Part shown: in pieces, positions 1 to 11,159 of the stretch | How the letters are laid out: each line of letters starts with the position of its first letter | Position numbering within the stretch: the first letter of the stretch is position 1 | NCBI GenBank assembly: GCA_963774555.1 | Contig: CAVZFL010000002.1 | Coordinates: 1,061,972 to 1,125,971 of the forward strand | DNA from: VRUE01 sp963774555 | GTDB taxonomy: Bacteria > Actinomycetota > Thermoleophilia > Solirubrobacterales > 70-9 | Direction: 5' to 3' | DNA length: 64,000 bases | The notes under the pieces: generated by a model | What the model saw: the letters and a program-made list of their open reading frames with translations, nothing else | What the model was told of the DNA's origin: nothing | Database searches by the model: none | Made by a program: the position numbers and the translations under genes

Positions 1-1
1 C

Positions 2-800
2 GGCTTCTCCGACCCGCTCGTCTACACGCCCGGCGACAACGAGTGGACCGACTGCCACCGCGCCAACAACGGCGGCTACTGGCCGGCGGGGCCGGTGCTG
101 AACGGCGACTCCGCCCGGCCCGCCTCGGCGAGATCCACCGGATCTTCTTCGACCGGCCCGGCTGGACGCTCGGGCAGCAGCCGCAGCGGGTCGAGACCCA
201 GGGCGGCGACTACGTCGAGAACGTGCTCTGGGACCGCGTCCGAGGTCGAGTTCGGCGATCTCGACGTGCCCGGCTCGAACAACGACTGGGCGCCCTGGTT
301 CGGGCAGCCGCAGACGAAGTCGCAGATCGACGAGGTCGCGGAGCGCACCCACGCCGACCTGGTCTGGCTCGACCGCATCTTCGACCGCGCCGCACGACGA
401 GCACGCCAAGGCGGTCGCGATCGGCATCCAGGCCGACATGTGGGACCCGGCGATCGAGGGCGACCCGACCCAGTACGACCACTTTCAGCCGATCGTGCAG
501 GCGCTGGCAGGCGAGGCGCGGCGCTTCCGCGGCCCGGTCCTGCTGCTCAACGGCGACTCGCACGCGTTCGTCGACGACCACCCGCTCGCCGATCCCAGCC
601 GCCCGCAGAACAAGTCGATCTACGGGATCGCGCAGGACGTGCCGAACCTGCGCCGGATCACGGTCAACGGCAGCACGACGCCGTGCCACGAGTGGCTGAA
701 GCTGACCGCCGACCCGCACGCCAGCGAAGTGTTCAGCTACCAGCGCATCCAGTTCGCCAAACAGCCCGGCTTCGACCACACCGTCTGCCCCGAGAAATAG
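2..800 (+). CDS. Metallophosphoesterase-like protein, 5' end outside window, frameshifted
   Basis: The reading frame is open at the window edge, so the N-terminus is missing. The visible part contains a stretch FSDPLVYTPGDNEW, a later NNDWAPWF and, near the end, LLLNGDSHAF followed by ITVNGSTTPCHEW. This pattern of Asp/His/Asn-rich loops suits secreted calcineurin-like phosphoesterases of Actinobacteria. The frame changes at about 115, 240 and 405, each next to a short CG run, and each fits loss of two bases. The last segment runs unbroken to the TAG at 798-800. Function is inferred from motif style only; the catalytic metal ligands of the N-terminal half cannot be checked here. Confidence 0.55.
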
Positions 801-933
801 ACCCACGGGAAAGCCGGCGGGCCGAAAATCGGAGCGCGACTCCGGTCTTCGGCCTGCCCGCAGATTGCAACCATCGGCCCGCGAGTGTGTTCTGCGGGAG
901 GTGAGACGAACCCATCGGTTGAATCAGGGCCGG

Positions 934-2007
934 ATGCCCGGCACGACGCGAACGCGAGTTGCACTGGTCGCCCTGGTGGCGGCCGCTCTGTGCTGCGCCT
1001 CGGCGCCGGGCGCGCAGGCCGACGCACTGGCGCCCAAGGGCAAGAAGATCTTCTTCGGGGTCAGCGACACCGGCGACTCGGCCGACTTCGGCCACTTCAG
1101 CACGGCGCTGAACAAGCACCCGGCGCTGATCGAGAGCTTCCGCACCTGGGGCTCGGACTTCCCCGACTCGATCGAACGCTGGCAGGCGGCGCGGGCGCGG
1201 CCGGTGCTGCACATCACCACGGCCGACACCGGCGACGGCCACGAGCTGATCAGCCCGCGCTCGATCGCCCAGGGCTACGGCGACGAATACCTGGTCCGGC
1301 TCAACAGGCTGTTCTGGGCGAAGAAGATGCCTGCCTACATCCGGCCCGCTGGGCGAGCCGAACCGCTGCATCAACGTCTACGCCGCCTACGACTGCGCTG
1401 GCAATCTGCGCGACGCGGCCCACAGGCCGCGCTGGTACCGCCAGGCCTTCCGCCGCATCTACCTGATCGTCCACGGCGGCGGCAAGCGGAGGCTGATCGA
1501 CGCCCGCCTCGGCGAAGCCGGCCTGCCGCCGCTGAAGAGCGACGGCGAACGGCCTGCCCAGGGCGCCGGTCGCGGTGCTCTGGAGCACCCTCCCCGCCGG
1601 CTCGCCGACGGTGCCGCAGAACCGGCCCAAATACTTCTACCCGGGCGACGAATACGTCGACTGGGTCGGCACCGACTTCTACTCCGACAACCAGGACTGG
1701 AAGGCGCTCACCGGCCTCTACAGGCGCTACTCGCCGCAAGCCCTTCGCGATCCCCGAGTTCGGCATCTCAACCGCCGCCGACGACCCCGCGCTACATGGA
1801 CCACCTGATGGCCTGGGTCAGGGGCCACCAGCGCTGCAAGATGCTCGTCTACTACCAGGACTTCGGCGACACCAGCTCCTACCGGATCCAGAACTACCCG
1901 GCCAGCCTGGCCGCCCTCAGCGACGCCCTCCACCACCCCGCTTCCCTGCTTTCGCGCCGGACCCGCCGGTTGCGCCGCCGCCCCCGCCGGGCGGGATCTC
2001 GCCTTAG
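934..2007 (+). CDS. Secreted GH26-like glycoside hydrolase, frameshifted copy
   Basis: The ATG at 934 opens a signal peptide (MPGTTRTRVALVALVAAAL, cleaved after a GAQA-type site). The rest parallels the intact gene at 48071-49165: FGVSDTGDSADF near the start, YIRP followed by a GEPNRC-type acid/base motif, YVDWVGTDFYSD, and a second Glu in FAIPEFGIS. These are the hallmarks of GH26-type TIM barrels. A proline-rich tail ends at 2007. The frame breaks at about 1345, 1440, 1550, 1735, 1790 and 1945, and most breaks are explained by a missing CG/GC pair. The stop overlaps the convergent gene at 2004 by a few bases. Substrate is unknown; a beta-mannan-type polysaccharide is a family-based guess. 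Confidence 0.65.
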   Translation: MPGTTRTRVALVALVAAALCCASAPGAQADALAPKGKKIFFGVSDTGDSADFGHFSTALNKHPALIESFRTWGSDFPDSIERWQAARARPVLHITTADTGDGHELISPRSIAQGYGDEYLVRLNRLFWAKKMPAYIRPAGRAEPLHQRLRRLRLRWQSARRGPQAALVPPGLPPHLPDRPRRRQAEADRRPPRRSRPAAAEERRRTACPGRRSRCSGAPSPPARRRCRRTGPNTSTRATNTSTGSAPTSTPTTRTGRRSPASTGATRRKPFAIPEFGISTAADDPALHGPPDGLGQGPPALQDARLLPGLRRHQLLPDPELPGQPGRPQRRPPPPRFPAFAPDPPVAPPPPPGGISP

Positions 2008-3371
2008 CCTCCGGCGCGACGATCGCCGGGGCCACCCCGCGTTTGTACTTGTAGGGCTGCAGGGCGGTGATGCTGGAGTAGCCGGTGAGGTAGATGCGGC
2101 GGCCGTCGGAGATCACCGGCGAGTAGGTGCCGCGGGCGTAGTGGAAGACCCTGCGACCGCTCTTCATCATGAAGCCGCTGGTCGTGTTGTTGGTGAACTC
2201 GGCGACGTAGACGATGTCGCCGACCGCGGAGAGCGAGCCGACCACCTGGCCGCCGGCCGAGCGGCTCCAGCGCACGCTGCCGTCCTTGGCGTCGAGCGCG
2301 TAGACGTTGCCGTCGAAGGAGCCGATGTAGACGGTCGGCGGGCTGTGTCGGGTGGTCGAGACGGTCGGGCCCGAGTAGGCGTAGCCGCCGGTCGAGTAGC
2401 TCCAGGCGAGGGTCGCCGTCCTCGAGGTCGAAGCTGTAGACGCGGTCGTCGTTGTTGCCGGCGTAGACGCGACCGAAGGCAACCGCGGGGGTCGAGTAGA
2501 ACTCGCCCGAGGTGCCGAAGCCCTGACCGAGCGAGGCGGTCTGCCAGACCAGCTTGCCGGTCTTGGCGTCGACCGCGTTCATGTCGCCGCCGTAGTCGCC
2601 GACGTAGAGGGTGCCGCCGTAGTAGGCCGGGGCGGACTTGATCGGCCCGCCGAGCGGCGTCGCCCAGCGCACGTTGCCGCTGATCGTGCTGAGCGCGTAG
2701 AGGTTGCCGTCCTCGCAGCCGAAGTAGACGGTGCGGCCGATCACCAGCGGCGAGGACTCCGCCCGGCCCGGCAGCGAGTGCTTCCAGATCGATCTTGCCG
2801 GTCTTGGCGTCGAGCTTGACGATGTGGCCGGGGACCAGGTTGACGATGTAGAGCCGGTGCTTGGAGTAGGCGGGCGAGGAGGCGTTGAGGCGGCCGATGC
2901 TGCGTTCCCAGAGCAGCTTGCCGTTGTCGGCGTCGAGCGCGAAGGCGGTGCCGTTGTTGTTGACGAAGTAGAGCTTGCCGCCGACGTAGATCGGCGGGAA
3001 CTCGAGCAGCGGCTGCTCGGTGTAGCGCCAGAGCTTGCGGAAGGGCGGCTTCACCCCCTTCGCCGGCAGGTAGCGGGTACGGGCCGGGTCAAGGCCGAAG
3101 ATCGGCCAGTTGACCGTCTTCGCCTTCGCCTTGGGCGGCTTCTGCGGGACGAAGGTCGCGTTGGGATTGTGGACGTCAGCCGGGCGCTTCAGCACCTCGT
3201 AGGCGAGCAACCCGGCGCCGGCGATGACGAGGAGGGCGGCGACGATGAGCGCGATCGCCAGTCCACGGCGGCTGTGCCAGACGTGGCTGACGGCGCCCCA
3301 GAGGCCGATGACGAGCGTTTTCCAGAATCCCGTCAGCGCTGCAGCTCCTGCTGATCGAGGCGCGGGCTCAT
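2004..3371 (-). CDS. Membrane-anchored PQQ-binding-like beta-propeller protein
   Basis: The protein consists of repeated WD/PQQ-type blades with motifs such as LYFVNNNGTAFALDADNG, TGKLVWQT and VYALDAKDGSVRW, so it should fold as an eight-bladed propeller outside the membrane. The likely start is the ATG at 3371 (MSPRLDQQELQR). It leads, after one restored CG pair near 3335, into a single membrane segment (RRGLAIALIVAALLVIAGAG) that would anchor it. Frame changes at about 2785 and 2415 also fit loss of a CG pair. The family ranges from dehydrogenases to BamB-like scaffolds; no PQQ or metal ligands can be assigned here, so an enzymatic role is not claimed. It lies head to tail after the SRPBCC and MBL genes and could share their transcript. 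Confidence 0.7.
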
Positions 3372-3381
3372 CCGCGCTCGC

Positions 3382-3827
3382 TCAACCTGTCGCGGCTGCG
3401 CGCCGCTCGGACTCCTTGGCGACGCCGTCGATCAGCCCCTTGATCGCCTGCTTGATCGCGGCCACCACGACCGGCCCGACGACCGGCACGGTCGGCTGCG
3501 TCCGCACCGCGTAGACCATCTTGGTGCCATCGCCATCGGCGTTCAGCTCCACCGTCCCGACGTGATCGCGCACCGGCAGCCCCGAGAGCACCGTGTAGGA
3601 GAAGCGGCTGGGCGCCTCGTAGGCGATCACTTCCTCGCGCATCGGCGGTCCGACCACGGTCAGCTTGCGGATCGCCCCAACCCCATTCGGATCGATGGCT
3701 CCCCTCCCGCTCCAGCTCGGACTTGCGCAGCGGCGTCAGCTCCGAGTAGCGGCGGTGATCGGTGAGCACCTCGAACACCGTCTCCGGCGGCGCCGCCGAT
3801 CTCGCGCGTGAAGGTGAAGCTGGCCAT
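3382..3827 (-). CDS. SRPBCC (START/polyketide cyclase-like) family protein
   Basis: The protein starts MASFTFTREI at the ATG at 3827 and continues with the family pattern PPETVFEVLTDHRRYSEL, a central loop, then FSYTVLSGLPVRDHVGTV and a C-terminal helix rich in Ala (IKQAIKGLIDGVAKESERR). This helix-grip fold of about 145 residues binds hydrophobic ligands. Two breaks, near 3800 and 3710, are restored by adding a CG pair. It sits 14 bases downstream of an MBL-fold hydrolase and 10 bases upstream of the propeller gene, so the three probably form one transcription unit. Ligand and role cannot be read from sequence. Confidence 0.75.
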
Positions 3828-3841
3828 CCGCGAGCGCAGGC

Positions 3842-4847
3842 CTACGCCAACCGCCAGCGCTGCGGGTCGGTCCCCTCGACCTTCTCGACCTCGCCCAGGA
3901 TCGCCAGGTGGTCGAGGCAGGAGAGGACGATCTGCAGCACCCAGGCGCTGACCGGCGTGTTGACGTTGTCGGCGCCGACGATCTCGGCGACGATCTCGAA
4001 CGCGGTCTTCTCCCCCTCCGCCGAGCGCGTCCCGCGTCTTCCCGAGCAGCTCGCTCGACCTGGCGCCGCGCCTCGGCGATCTTCGCCTCGGGGTCGCGGA
4101 ACGGCCGGCCGTGGCCGGGCAGGCAGAGGTCGACCGTCGAGCGGCTCGACCTCGTCGAGGCTGCCGAGGAACTCGCCGACGGGATCGGGGCTGTGGCCGT
4201 GGTCGAAGAAGAGCACGGTGCGGCCGAGCAGGTGGTCGCCGGAGATCATCAGCCTGCGCTCGGGCTGGTGCAGGACGACGTGCGAAGGCGCATGGCCCGG
4301 CGTCTCGTGGACCTGCCAGGTGCCGAGGTCGGTCTCGACCTCGACCCCGGGCAGCAGGTCGCGGTCGGGCTCGACGATCGCGTCGATCCCGTTGTCGCTG
4401 TTGTCGCTGCGCTCGCGATAGCGTTCGAGCCCGGCGAGCGGGACGCCGCTCTGGCGCGCCGACCTCGATCCGCTGCTCGAGCGCCGCCGCCGGGTCGTCG
4501 GCGAGCAGGCGCACGTGCTCCCAGGCCGGGTGCATCCAGAGCTCGCAGCCGGCGCCCTCGACGATCGGCGCCGCCAGCCCGTAGTGGTCGGTGTGGGAGT
4601 GGGTGCAGACGAGCAGTCGCACGTCCTCGAGACCGAAGCCGGCCTGGGCCAGGGCGAGGTCGAACTGGCGCATGCGGCCCTTGCCGCCGATCCCGGTGTC
4701 GAAGAGGACGATGCCGCCGTCGGCCGCGACGGCCCAGACGTTGCCGTGCGGAACGCCGGGCCAGGGCAGCGGCAGGCGCAGCCGCCAGACGCCGGGCAGG
4801 ACCTTCTCGGTGCGGGGCGCCTCGGGGCGCTTGCGCTCGTCCGCCAT
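3842..4847 (-). CDS. MBL-fold metallo-hydrolase with C-terminal winged-helix-like region
   Basis: The ATG at 4847 gives MADERKRPEAPRTEKVLPGV. Metal-binding motifs of the metallo-beta-lactamase fold are visible in order: THSHTDHYG (HxHxDH), TPGHAPSHVVL, ISGDHLLGRT and LCLPGHGRPF. The C-terminal 70 residues (EKTAFEIVAEIVG to QRWRLA) resemble the helical or winged-helix tail of LACTB2/YflN-like hydrolases. Frame breaks at about 4455, 4140, 4055 and 4035 each fit one missing CG/GC pair. It is divergent from the MFS gene at 4922, with 74 bases between the two starts that must hold both promoters. A hydrolase acting on thioesters or other small esters is likely; the substrate is unknown. Confidence 0.8.
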
Positions 4848-4921
4848 CGGCGCCAATCCTCTCAGGCGCGGGAGGAATCTCGCGTGACCGCCGTCATGCT
4901 CGGATAGGTTGGTCGCAGCAG

Positions 4922-6477
4922 ATGGAGTCGAGCAGCCCCAAGCGCGCCGGCCTCGTCCTCGCGGCGCTGATCCTGGTCGCCGCGGTGGCGAACCTCAATC
5001 TCGCGGTCGCCAACGTCGCCCTGCCCGACATCGGCAAGGCCTTCAACGCCGGCCAGACGACGCTCAACCTGGTCGCGGTCGGCTACTCGCTGGGGCTGGC
5101 GACCTCGGTGCTCTACCTCGGCGCGCTCGGCGACCGCTACGGGCGCAAGATGATGCTGCTGCTCGGCATGGGGCTCTCGATCCCCGCCTCGCTGCTGGCC
5201 GGCTTCGCCCCCTCGATCGGCGTCCTCTTCGTCGCCCGCGTGCTCGGCGGCGTCGCCGCCGGCATGGCCTTCCCGACCACCCTGGCGCTGATCACGGCGC
5301 TCTGGTCGGGCAACGATCGCACCCGCTCGATCGCGCTCTGGTCGGCGATCGGCGGCGCGATCGCCTCGCTCGGCCCGCTGCTCTCCGGCGCCCTGCTCGA
5401 GCACTTCGACTGGGGCTCGGTCTTCCTCGTCACCCTGCCGCTGGCGACGCTCGCCCTCTTCATCGCCTGGCGCTACGTCCCCGCCCACGTCAACGAGACC
5501 ACCGAGCCGGTCGACAACCTCGGCGGCATCCTCTCGATCGCTGCTGGTCGCGGCGCTGGTGCTGGGGATCAACCTGGCGCCGGTGCCGGGCAAGGGAACG
5601 CTGGCGATCGGGCTCGGCATCGTCGCGCTCGCCGCCACCGTCGCCTTCGTCCTCCGCCAGCGGCGGGCGCCGCTCGCCGCTCTACGACCTCGAGGTGGCC
5701 AAGCGGCGGATCTTCTGGGTCGCGGCCTGCGCCGGGATCATCGTCTTCGGCTCGCTGATGGGGGCGATGTTCATCGGCCAGCAGTTCCTCCAGAACGTGC
5801 TCGACTACTCGACCCTCGACTCCGGCCTGGCGATCCTGCCGGCGGCGGTGCTGATGGTGATCGTCGCGCCCCGCTCGGCGAAGCTGGTCGAGGCGCGCGG
5901 CGCCCGCTTCACCCTGCTGGTCGGCTACGTCTTCTGCGTGCTCGGCTTCCTCACCATGCTGCTGCTCTGGAAAGAAGACATCGCCTACTGGAAGGTCGGA
6001 CTCGGCTACGCCTTCATCGGCATCGGCGTCGGCTTCGCCGGCACGCCGGCCTCGCACTCGCTGACCGGCTCGGTGCCGGTCAAGCGGGCCGGGCATGGCC
6101 TCGGGCACGGCCGACCTGCAGCGCGACCTCGGCGGCGCGATCATGCAGTCGATCTTCGGCGCCCTGCTCACCGCCGGCTACGCCGCCGCCGCCAGCGCCG
6201 CGATCGCCTCCTCGGGCGAATCGGCCAAGGTCACCGAGAACGTCGAAGGCGAGCTGACCAAGTCCTTCTCCAGCGCCGCCGACCTCGCCGACCAGTACCC
6301 GCGCCACAGCGAACAGATCATCGCCGCCGCCAAGGCCTCCTTCCTGCAGGGCGACGCCTGGGCCTACACGCGCCGGCATCGTCGCGATCCTGCTCGGCGC
6401 CGCGCTCGTCTTCTTCGTCTTCCCCAAGCGCGACGAGGAGGAGCGCTGCTCGCCCAATACGACGCCGAAGACTCTAG
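4922..6477 (+). CDS. MFS drug exporter, DHA2 (EmrB/QacA) type
   Basis: MESSSPKRAGLVLAALILVA opens a polytopic protein. The first helix carries NLAVANVALPDI, a DHA2 signature, and the loop between helices 2 and 3 reads GDRYGRKMMLL (motif A). Further signatures are ALWSAIGGAIASLGPLLSG (motif C-like) and a late helix with IGIGVGFAGTPASHSL. Length after frame repair is near 520 residues, as expected for a 14-TM exporter. Breaks at about 5556, 5680, 6095, 6370 and 6430 are all single CG/GC losses, and the repaired frame reaches the TAG at 6475-6477. It exports unknown hydrophobic compounds by proton antiport. It is divergent from the MBL gene and 50 bases upstream of ltrA. Confidence 0.85.
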
Positions 6478-6527
6478 CCGTCCGGTGCGCTATGTGGCAA
6501 GATGGCATAAGGCGCACCGGAACGGAC

Positions 6528-7713
6528 ATGCGGGATGGCTGCCGCCGCGGATCCCGCCTCGGCGCGACGCTGCGCGAAGGCGAGCGGGTGACGCCGCTGG
6601 AGCTCTTCTTCGACCTCGTCTTCGTGCTGGCGATCACCCAGTGCACGGCGCTGATGTCCCACCACCCGACCTGGTCGGGCATCGCCCAGGGGCTGCTCGT
6701 GCTCGGCATGCTCTGGTGGGCCTGGACCGGCTACTCCTGGCTGACCAGCGTGATCGATCCCGAGGAGGGGGCGGTGCGGCTGGTCATGTTCGGGGCGATG
6801 GCGGCGCTGCTGCTCGTCTCGCTCTGCGTGCCGGAAGCGTTCGGCAGCCTGGCGCTCGCCTTCGCCCTGATCTACGGCGTCGTGCGCAGCGCCCACATCG
6901 CCCTCTTCATGCTCGCCAGCCCCGAGGACGACGCACTGCGCCACTCGGTGCTCGGCCTCGCCGCCAGCACCGTGGTCGCGGTCGTCCTGCTGGCCACTGG
7001 CCTCGCTCTTCGACGGCCTCGCCCAGGGCGCGCTCTGGGCGCTGGCCCTGCTGCTCGACATGGGCGGGCCCTACTTCTTCGGCTCCGAAGGCTGGAAGCT
7101 GGTGCCGGGGCACTTCGCCGAGCGCCACGGCCTGATCGTGATCATCGCCCTCGGCGAGTCGATCGTCGCGATCGGCGTCGGCGCCTCGCACGCCCTCGAC
7201 CTCGGCGATCGGCACCGCGGCGGTGCTCGGCGTCGCGCTGACCGCGGCGATGTGGTGGATCTACTTCGACGTCGTCGCGATCGTCGCCGGCCGCCGCCTG
7301 GCCGAGGCCGAGCCGGGCAAGGTCGCAGAACGAGATGGCGCGCGACTCCTACTCCTACCTGCACCTGGCGATGGTCGCCGGGATCGTCCTCGTCGCCCTC
7401 GGCCTGAAGACGACGATCGGCCACACCGGCGACCACCTGCACGACGGTGCCCGCCTTCGCCCTGCTCGGCGGCCTCGCGATCTACCTGCTCGGCCACGTC
7501 GCCTTCCGCTACCGCCACGTCCACACGATCAACCGCCAGCGCCTGCTGCTGGCGATCGTCCTGCTGATCCTCGTGCCGGTGGCGACCGAGGTGCCGGCCC
7601 TGGTCGCGGTCGCGGTCGCCAACGTGCTGATCTGGGCGATGATCGCCTACGAGACCCGCATGTACGGCGAGGGCCGCCACCGGGTCCGCCGGCCCGAAAC
7701 CGCAGCCGCATAG
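6528..7713 (+). CDS. ltrA: Low temperature requirement protein A (LtrA) family membrane protein
   Basis: The protein shows the LtrA family core: VTPLELFFDLVFVLAITQ close to the N-terminus, MLWWAWTGYSWLTSV, GPYFFGSEGWKLVPGHFAER, IIALGESIVAIGVG and ARDSYSYLHLAMVAGIVL. It should span the membrane eight or more times. The start at ATG 6528 (MRDGCRRGSR) is preferred because conservation begins shortly after it; an in-frame ATG at 6492 is the alternative. Breaks near 7005, 7207, 7327 and 7450 are restored by one CG pair each. The biochemical role of the family is not known. It follows the MFS gene closely on the same strand and may be co-transcribed. Confidence 0.85.
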
Positions 7714-7755
7714 CCCTGCGTCGTACTTCGCCGCTATGCGGATAAACTGCGACCG

Positions 7756-8438
7756 CTAGGCCCGTCGGCGGCGCGGGCCGAGCGGGTGCTCGAACTCCTG
7801 CATCAGCGCCGGCGACCGCGAAGCAGAGGGCGCCGGTCAGCGTGCCCCAGTTGGCGATCCCGATCGCGAGCGCGTCGCCGGTCGAGGGCCGCACGAAGGA
7901 GGCGACGGCGGAGACCATGAAGAGGATCGAGCCGACCTGGTTGACGGCGACGATCCACCAGCCGAGGTCGCGGCGGCGCCAGACGCGCCAGCCGCCGCCG
8001 ATCCCGACCAGGGCCAGGTGGCCGGAGACGAGGAAGAGCGCGCAGCCGATCATGTCCGGCGACCAGACGAGGCGGTCCTCTTCGGCCGGGGCCGAGCCCT
8101 GCGATGAACGAGTCGACGAGGTTGATCGCGAAGACGAGGGTGCCGACGAAGAGGACGACGGCGCTCAGCCACTGCAGGCGGCGCGGCTCGCGCGACCACC
8201 AGCGCCAGCGGCTGCGGCGGATCGTCGGCCGGCTCTGCGGCTCGTTGACGACCTGCAGCACCGAGCGTGTAGCCGCCGGTGCTGAAGAAGACGCCGCCGA
8301 CGCAGGTAGACCGACGCGCAGGTCGTCTCGTCGACGCCCGCCTGGGCCAGCGCCGCGCCGATCGCGAACAGCGAGCCGCCGACGACGAACGCGGTCGCGG
8401 CGACGGCGTTGGTCCGCCGCAGCCGGATGTCGACGCGA
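7756..8438 (-). CDS. Polytopic membrane protein with two YrhK-like repeats
   Basis: Two similar halves, each with a pair of hydrophobic helices, are visible: AFVVGGSLFAIGAALAQAG with GGVFFSTGGYT, and QWLSAVVLFVGTLVFAINL with VNQVGSILFMVSAVASFV. The aromatic/Gly-Ser pattern between paired helices resembles the YrhK-like domain. The repaired frame ends at a TAG (7756-7758) after FEHPLGPRRRRA. The start is unresolved: the first conserved residues (DIRLRRTNAVAA) directly abut the stop of the aldo/keto reductase at 8439 and no clear start codon is seen, perhaps because of another small deletion. Breaks lie near 8300, 8270, 8090 and 7810. It was probably co-transcribed with the upstream reductase. 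Confidence 0.5.
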
Positions 8439-9273
8439 TCAGGGGGCGACGAAGGTCGCTGGGTCGGGACCGATCCGCTGGCCGCGTCGAGCCGGCGAAT
8501 GCTGCCAGATCGGCGTCGCTCAGCTCGAAATCGAAGAGCTCGAGGTTCTCGCGGATCCGCTCGGGTGTCACCGACTTGGGGATGACGACGTTGCCGAGCT
8601 GCAGGTGCCAGCGCAGGATCGCCTGAGCCGGGGTCTTGCCGTGGCGCTCGGCGATCGCGACGATCGTCTCGTCGTCGAGCAGGTCGCCCTGGGCGAGCGG
8701 GCTCCAGGCCTCGGTGACGATCCCGTGCTCGGCGTGCCAGGCGCGCAGCTCGGCCTGCTGATGGCGGGGATGCAGCTCGACCTGGTTGACGTCGGCCGGG
8801 TGTCCGTCTCCACGCGCGAGCCGTTCCAGGTCCTCGACGCGGAAGTTGGAGACGCCGATCGTGCGCGCGCGCCCTTCCTCGAGGATGCGCTCGAAGGCAC
8901 GCCAGGTGTCGACGAAGCGGTCCTTGCTCGGCACCGGCCAGTGGATCAGGTAGAGGTCGACGTACTCGAGGCCGAGCCGGTCGAGGCTCGCATCGAAGGC
9001 CTCGAGGGTCGAGTCGTGGCCCTGCTGCGTGTTCCACAGCTTGGTCGTGACGAAGACGTCCTCGCGGGGCAGGCCAGAGGCGGCGAGGGCGGCGCCGACG
9101 CCGGCCTCGTTGCGGTAGGCGGCAGCAGTGTCGATGTGGCGGTAGCCGGCGTCGAGGGCGAGCTCGACGACACTCTGGGTTTCCTCGGGCGGCACCTGGA
9201 AGACGCCGAAACCCAACTGCGGTATCTCGACCCCGTCGTGCAGGGCGATGCTGGGAACGGTCAACTCGGGCAT
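8439..9273 (-). CDS. Aldo/keto reductase (2,5-diketo-D-gluconate reductase-like)
   Basis: The ATG at 9273 gives MPELTVPSIALHDGVEIPQL, typical of AKR5-type enzymes. Catalytic residues sit in the expected order: Asp in HIDTAAAYRNE, the Tyr of the same motif, Lys in VTTKLWN and His in LIHWP. NADPH-binding positions appear in IPKSVTPERIRENLELFDF. One break near 8490 (one missing CG pair) moves the frame so that the protein ends RIGPDPATFVAP at the TGA 8439-8441, exactly the family's usual C-terminus and length (about 278 residues). It reduces aldehydes or ketones with NADPH in the cytosol. It lies directly upstream of the YrhK-like membrane gene. Confidence 0.88.
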
Positions 9274-9348
9274 CTCGCTTCCTTAGCTGTCGCGGACAGT
9301 CCAGAGGCCAGCTACCCCGCCGAGCCAGCGAATACGCGTGAGATGAGG

Positions 9349-9522
9349 CTAGCTGGTCGCGAGGCCGATGGCCAGCAGCGGGAAGGCGACCATCACGCCG
9401 AGGTAGGCGCCCATCGCTGCCCCGGCGCGGAGGCTGGTGGTGCTCGAGCGAGCGCCGGAGATGACGCCGACGAGGAAGATGAAGCCCGCGAGGGCGAGGC
9501 CGATCCAGAAGACGTCAGGCAT
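9349..9522 (-). CDS. Small two-helix membrane protein, 57 residues
   Basis: The ATG at 9522 opens MPDVFWIGLALAGFIFLVGV, a membrane helix, followed by a short polar loop with SGARSSTTSLRAG and a second helix (GAYLGVMVAFPLLAIGLATS). It is intact, with no break. It lies between two divergently read genes: the reductase on the same strand downstream and the MFS exporter on the opposite strand starting 61 bases away. I do not recognise the family. The clean start, hydrophobic pattern and position make it a likely real gene of unknown role. Confidence 0.6.
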   Translation of the reverse strand: MPDVFWIGLALAGFIFLVGVISGARSSTTSLRAGAAMGAYLGVMVAFPLLAIGLATS

Positions 9523-9582
9523 GAGCGCGGCGAGATTATCGGACGGGGAGGATTCGGCGGGCTCGGCATCAAACGCGACCGC

Positions 9583-11147
9583 ATGGACGAGACCGGCAGC
9601 GCCAACAAGAAACTGATCCTCGCGGCGATGATCTTCGCCGTCTCGATGACCTTCATCGACATGACGATCGTCGCGATCGCCGTGCCCAGCCTGCAGGACG
9701 ACCTCTCGCTCTCCTCGACCGGAGTGCAGTGGATCATCAACGGCTACCTGCTCTCGCTCTCGGCGCTCTTCGCCTTCGGCGGCCGGCTCGCCGACATCGC
9801 CGGCCACCGCAGCATGGTCGTGCTCGGCGTGATCGTCTTCGCCACCGCCTCCGGCGCTCTGCGGGGCGACCCCGACCGGCAGCCTCGACGAGGTCTGGAT
9901 CATCACCTTCCGCATCATCCAGGGCGCCGGCGCGGCGATCATGTTCCCGGCGGCGCTGGCGATCGTCCTCGGCGCCTTCCCGGTGCGCGAGCGCGGCCGG
10001 GCGATGGCGATCTTCTTCGCCATCACCGGCGGCCTGCACCTCGATCGGCCCGCTCGCCGGCGGCTACCTGATCGAGTCGGACCTGGCGGACGATCTTCTG
10101 GGTCAACGTGCCGGTCGCGATCATCGCCCTGATCCTGACCGCGATCTCCAAGCCCGAGAACGACGAAGCAGCCCGGCGCCGCTCGACTACCGCGGCACGG
10201 TGCTGATCTCCGGCGGCATGGGCCTGGCCGTGCTCGGCCTGCAGCAGTCGAGCGTCTGGGGCTGGGGCAGCGCCGTCACCTGGCTCTGCATCGCCGCCGG
10301 GCTGGCGCTGCTGGTCGGCTTCGTCGCTCTACGAGCTGCGCGTCGCCAACCCGCTGATCCGGGTGCGGATCTTCGAGAACCGCGCCTTCGCGGTCGACAA
10401 CGCGATCCTCTTCCTGCTGATGATCCCCTTCGTCCCGCTCTTCTTCTTCGCCAGCATGTACGCGCAGATCTCGCTCGGCGAAAGCGCCTCGGAAACCGGC
10501 CTCTACCTGCTGATCTTCTTCGCCGGCTTCGCCATCGCCTCGCAGTGGGGCGGGCAGGATGCTCGACCGGGTCGGGGCGCGGCCGTCGGTGGTGCTCGGC
10601 TGCGCCGTCGCCGCGGCCGGCTTCGCGCTCTGGGCGCACTCGCTGCCCGACCTCTCGGTCAGCTCGCAGTGGTACTGGATCGTCCTCGCCGGCGCCGGCG
10701 TCGGGCTGGTGCTCAGCCCGGCCAACACCGACGCGCTCAACCGGGTGTCCGCGCGAGCCGCTACGGCGAGGCGACCGGGATCACGCAGACGGTGCGCAAC
10801 TTCGGCTCCAGCCTCGGCCTCGCCGTGCTCGGCACGATCCTGATCCTCGAGAACAAGGCGAACCTGGAGTCGACGCTGGGCGCCCAGGGCGTGCCGAAGG
10901 CGCAGGCCGACCAGATCGCCGACTCGATCAGCCAGGGCAGCTCCGCCAGCAGCGAAGGCTTCGCCGAAGTCGCGGGCGGCCACGCCCAGCAGCTCTTCGC
11001 CGCCGTCCAGCACGACTTCGCCCTCGCCTCGCGCACGGTCTTCTACGTGATGGCGGGCGTGATGGCCCTCGCCTTCGTCGTCGCCCTGGCGGCGATGCCA
11101 GGCGGCAAGGTCGAGGAACCGCCGCCGAGCCGGTCCCCGCCGCATAA
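9583..11147 (+). CDS. MFS drug exporter, DHA2 (EmrB/QacA) type, frameshifted
   Basis: MDETGSANKKLILAAMIFAV starts a DHA2 exporter. Helix 1 contains FIDMTIVAIAVPSL, helix 2 WIINGYLLSLSALFAFGGRL, motif A is GGRLADIAGHRSM, and helix 5 has GAGAAIMFPAALAIV. It has the usual late hydrophilic loop before the last helix (ASRTVFYVMAGVMALAFVVA). Frames change at about 9862, 10040, 10090, 10175, 10330, 10555, 10755 and near 11110; most fit loss of one CG/GC pair. The repaired frame most likely ends at the TAA 11145-11147 (EPVPAA). It is a second paralogue of the exporter at 4922. Substrate is unknown. Confidence 0.8.
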
Positions 11148-11159
11148 GGGCACCTCCGC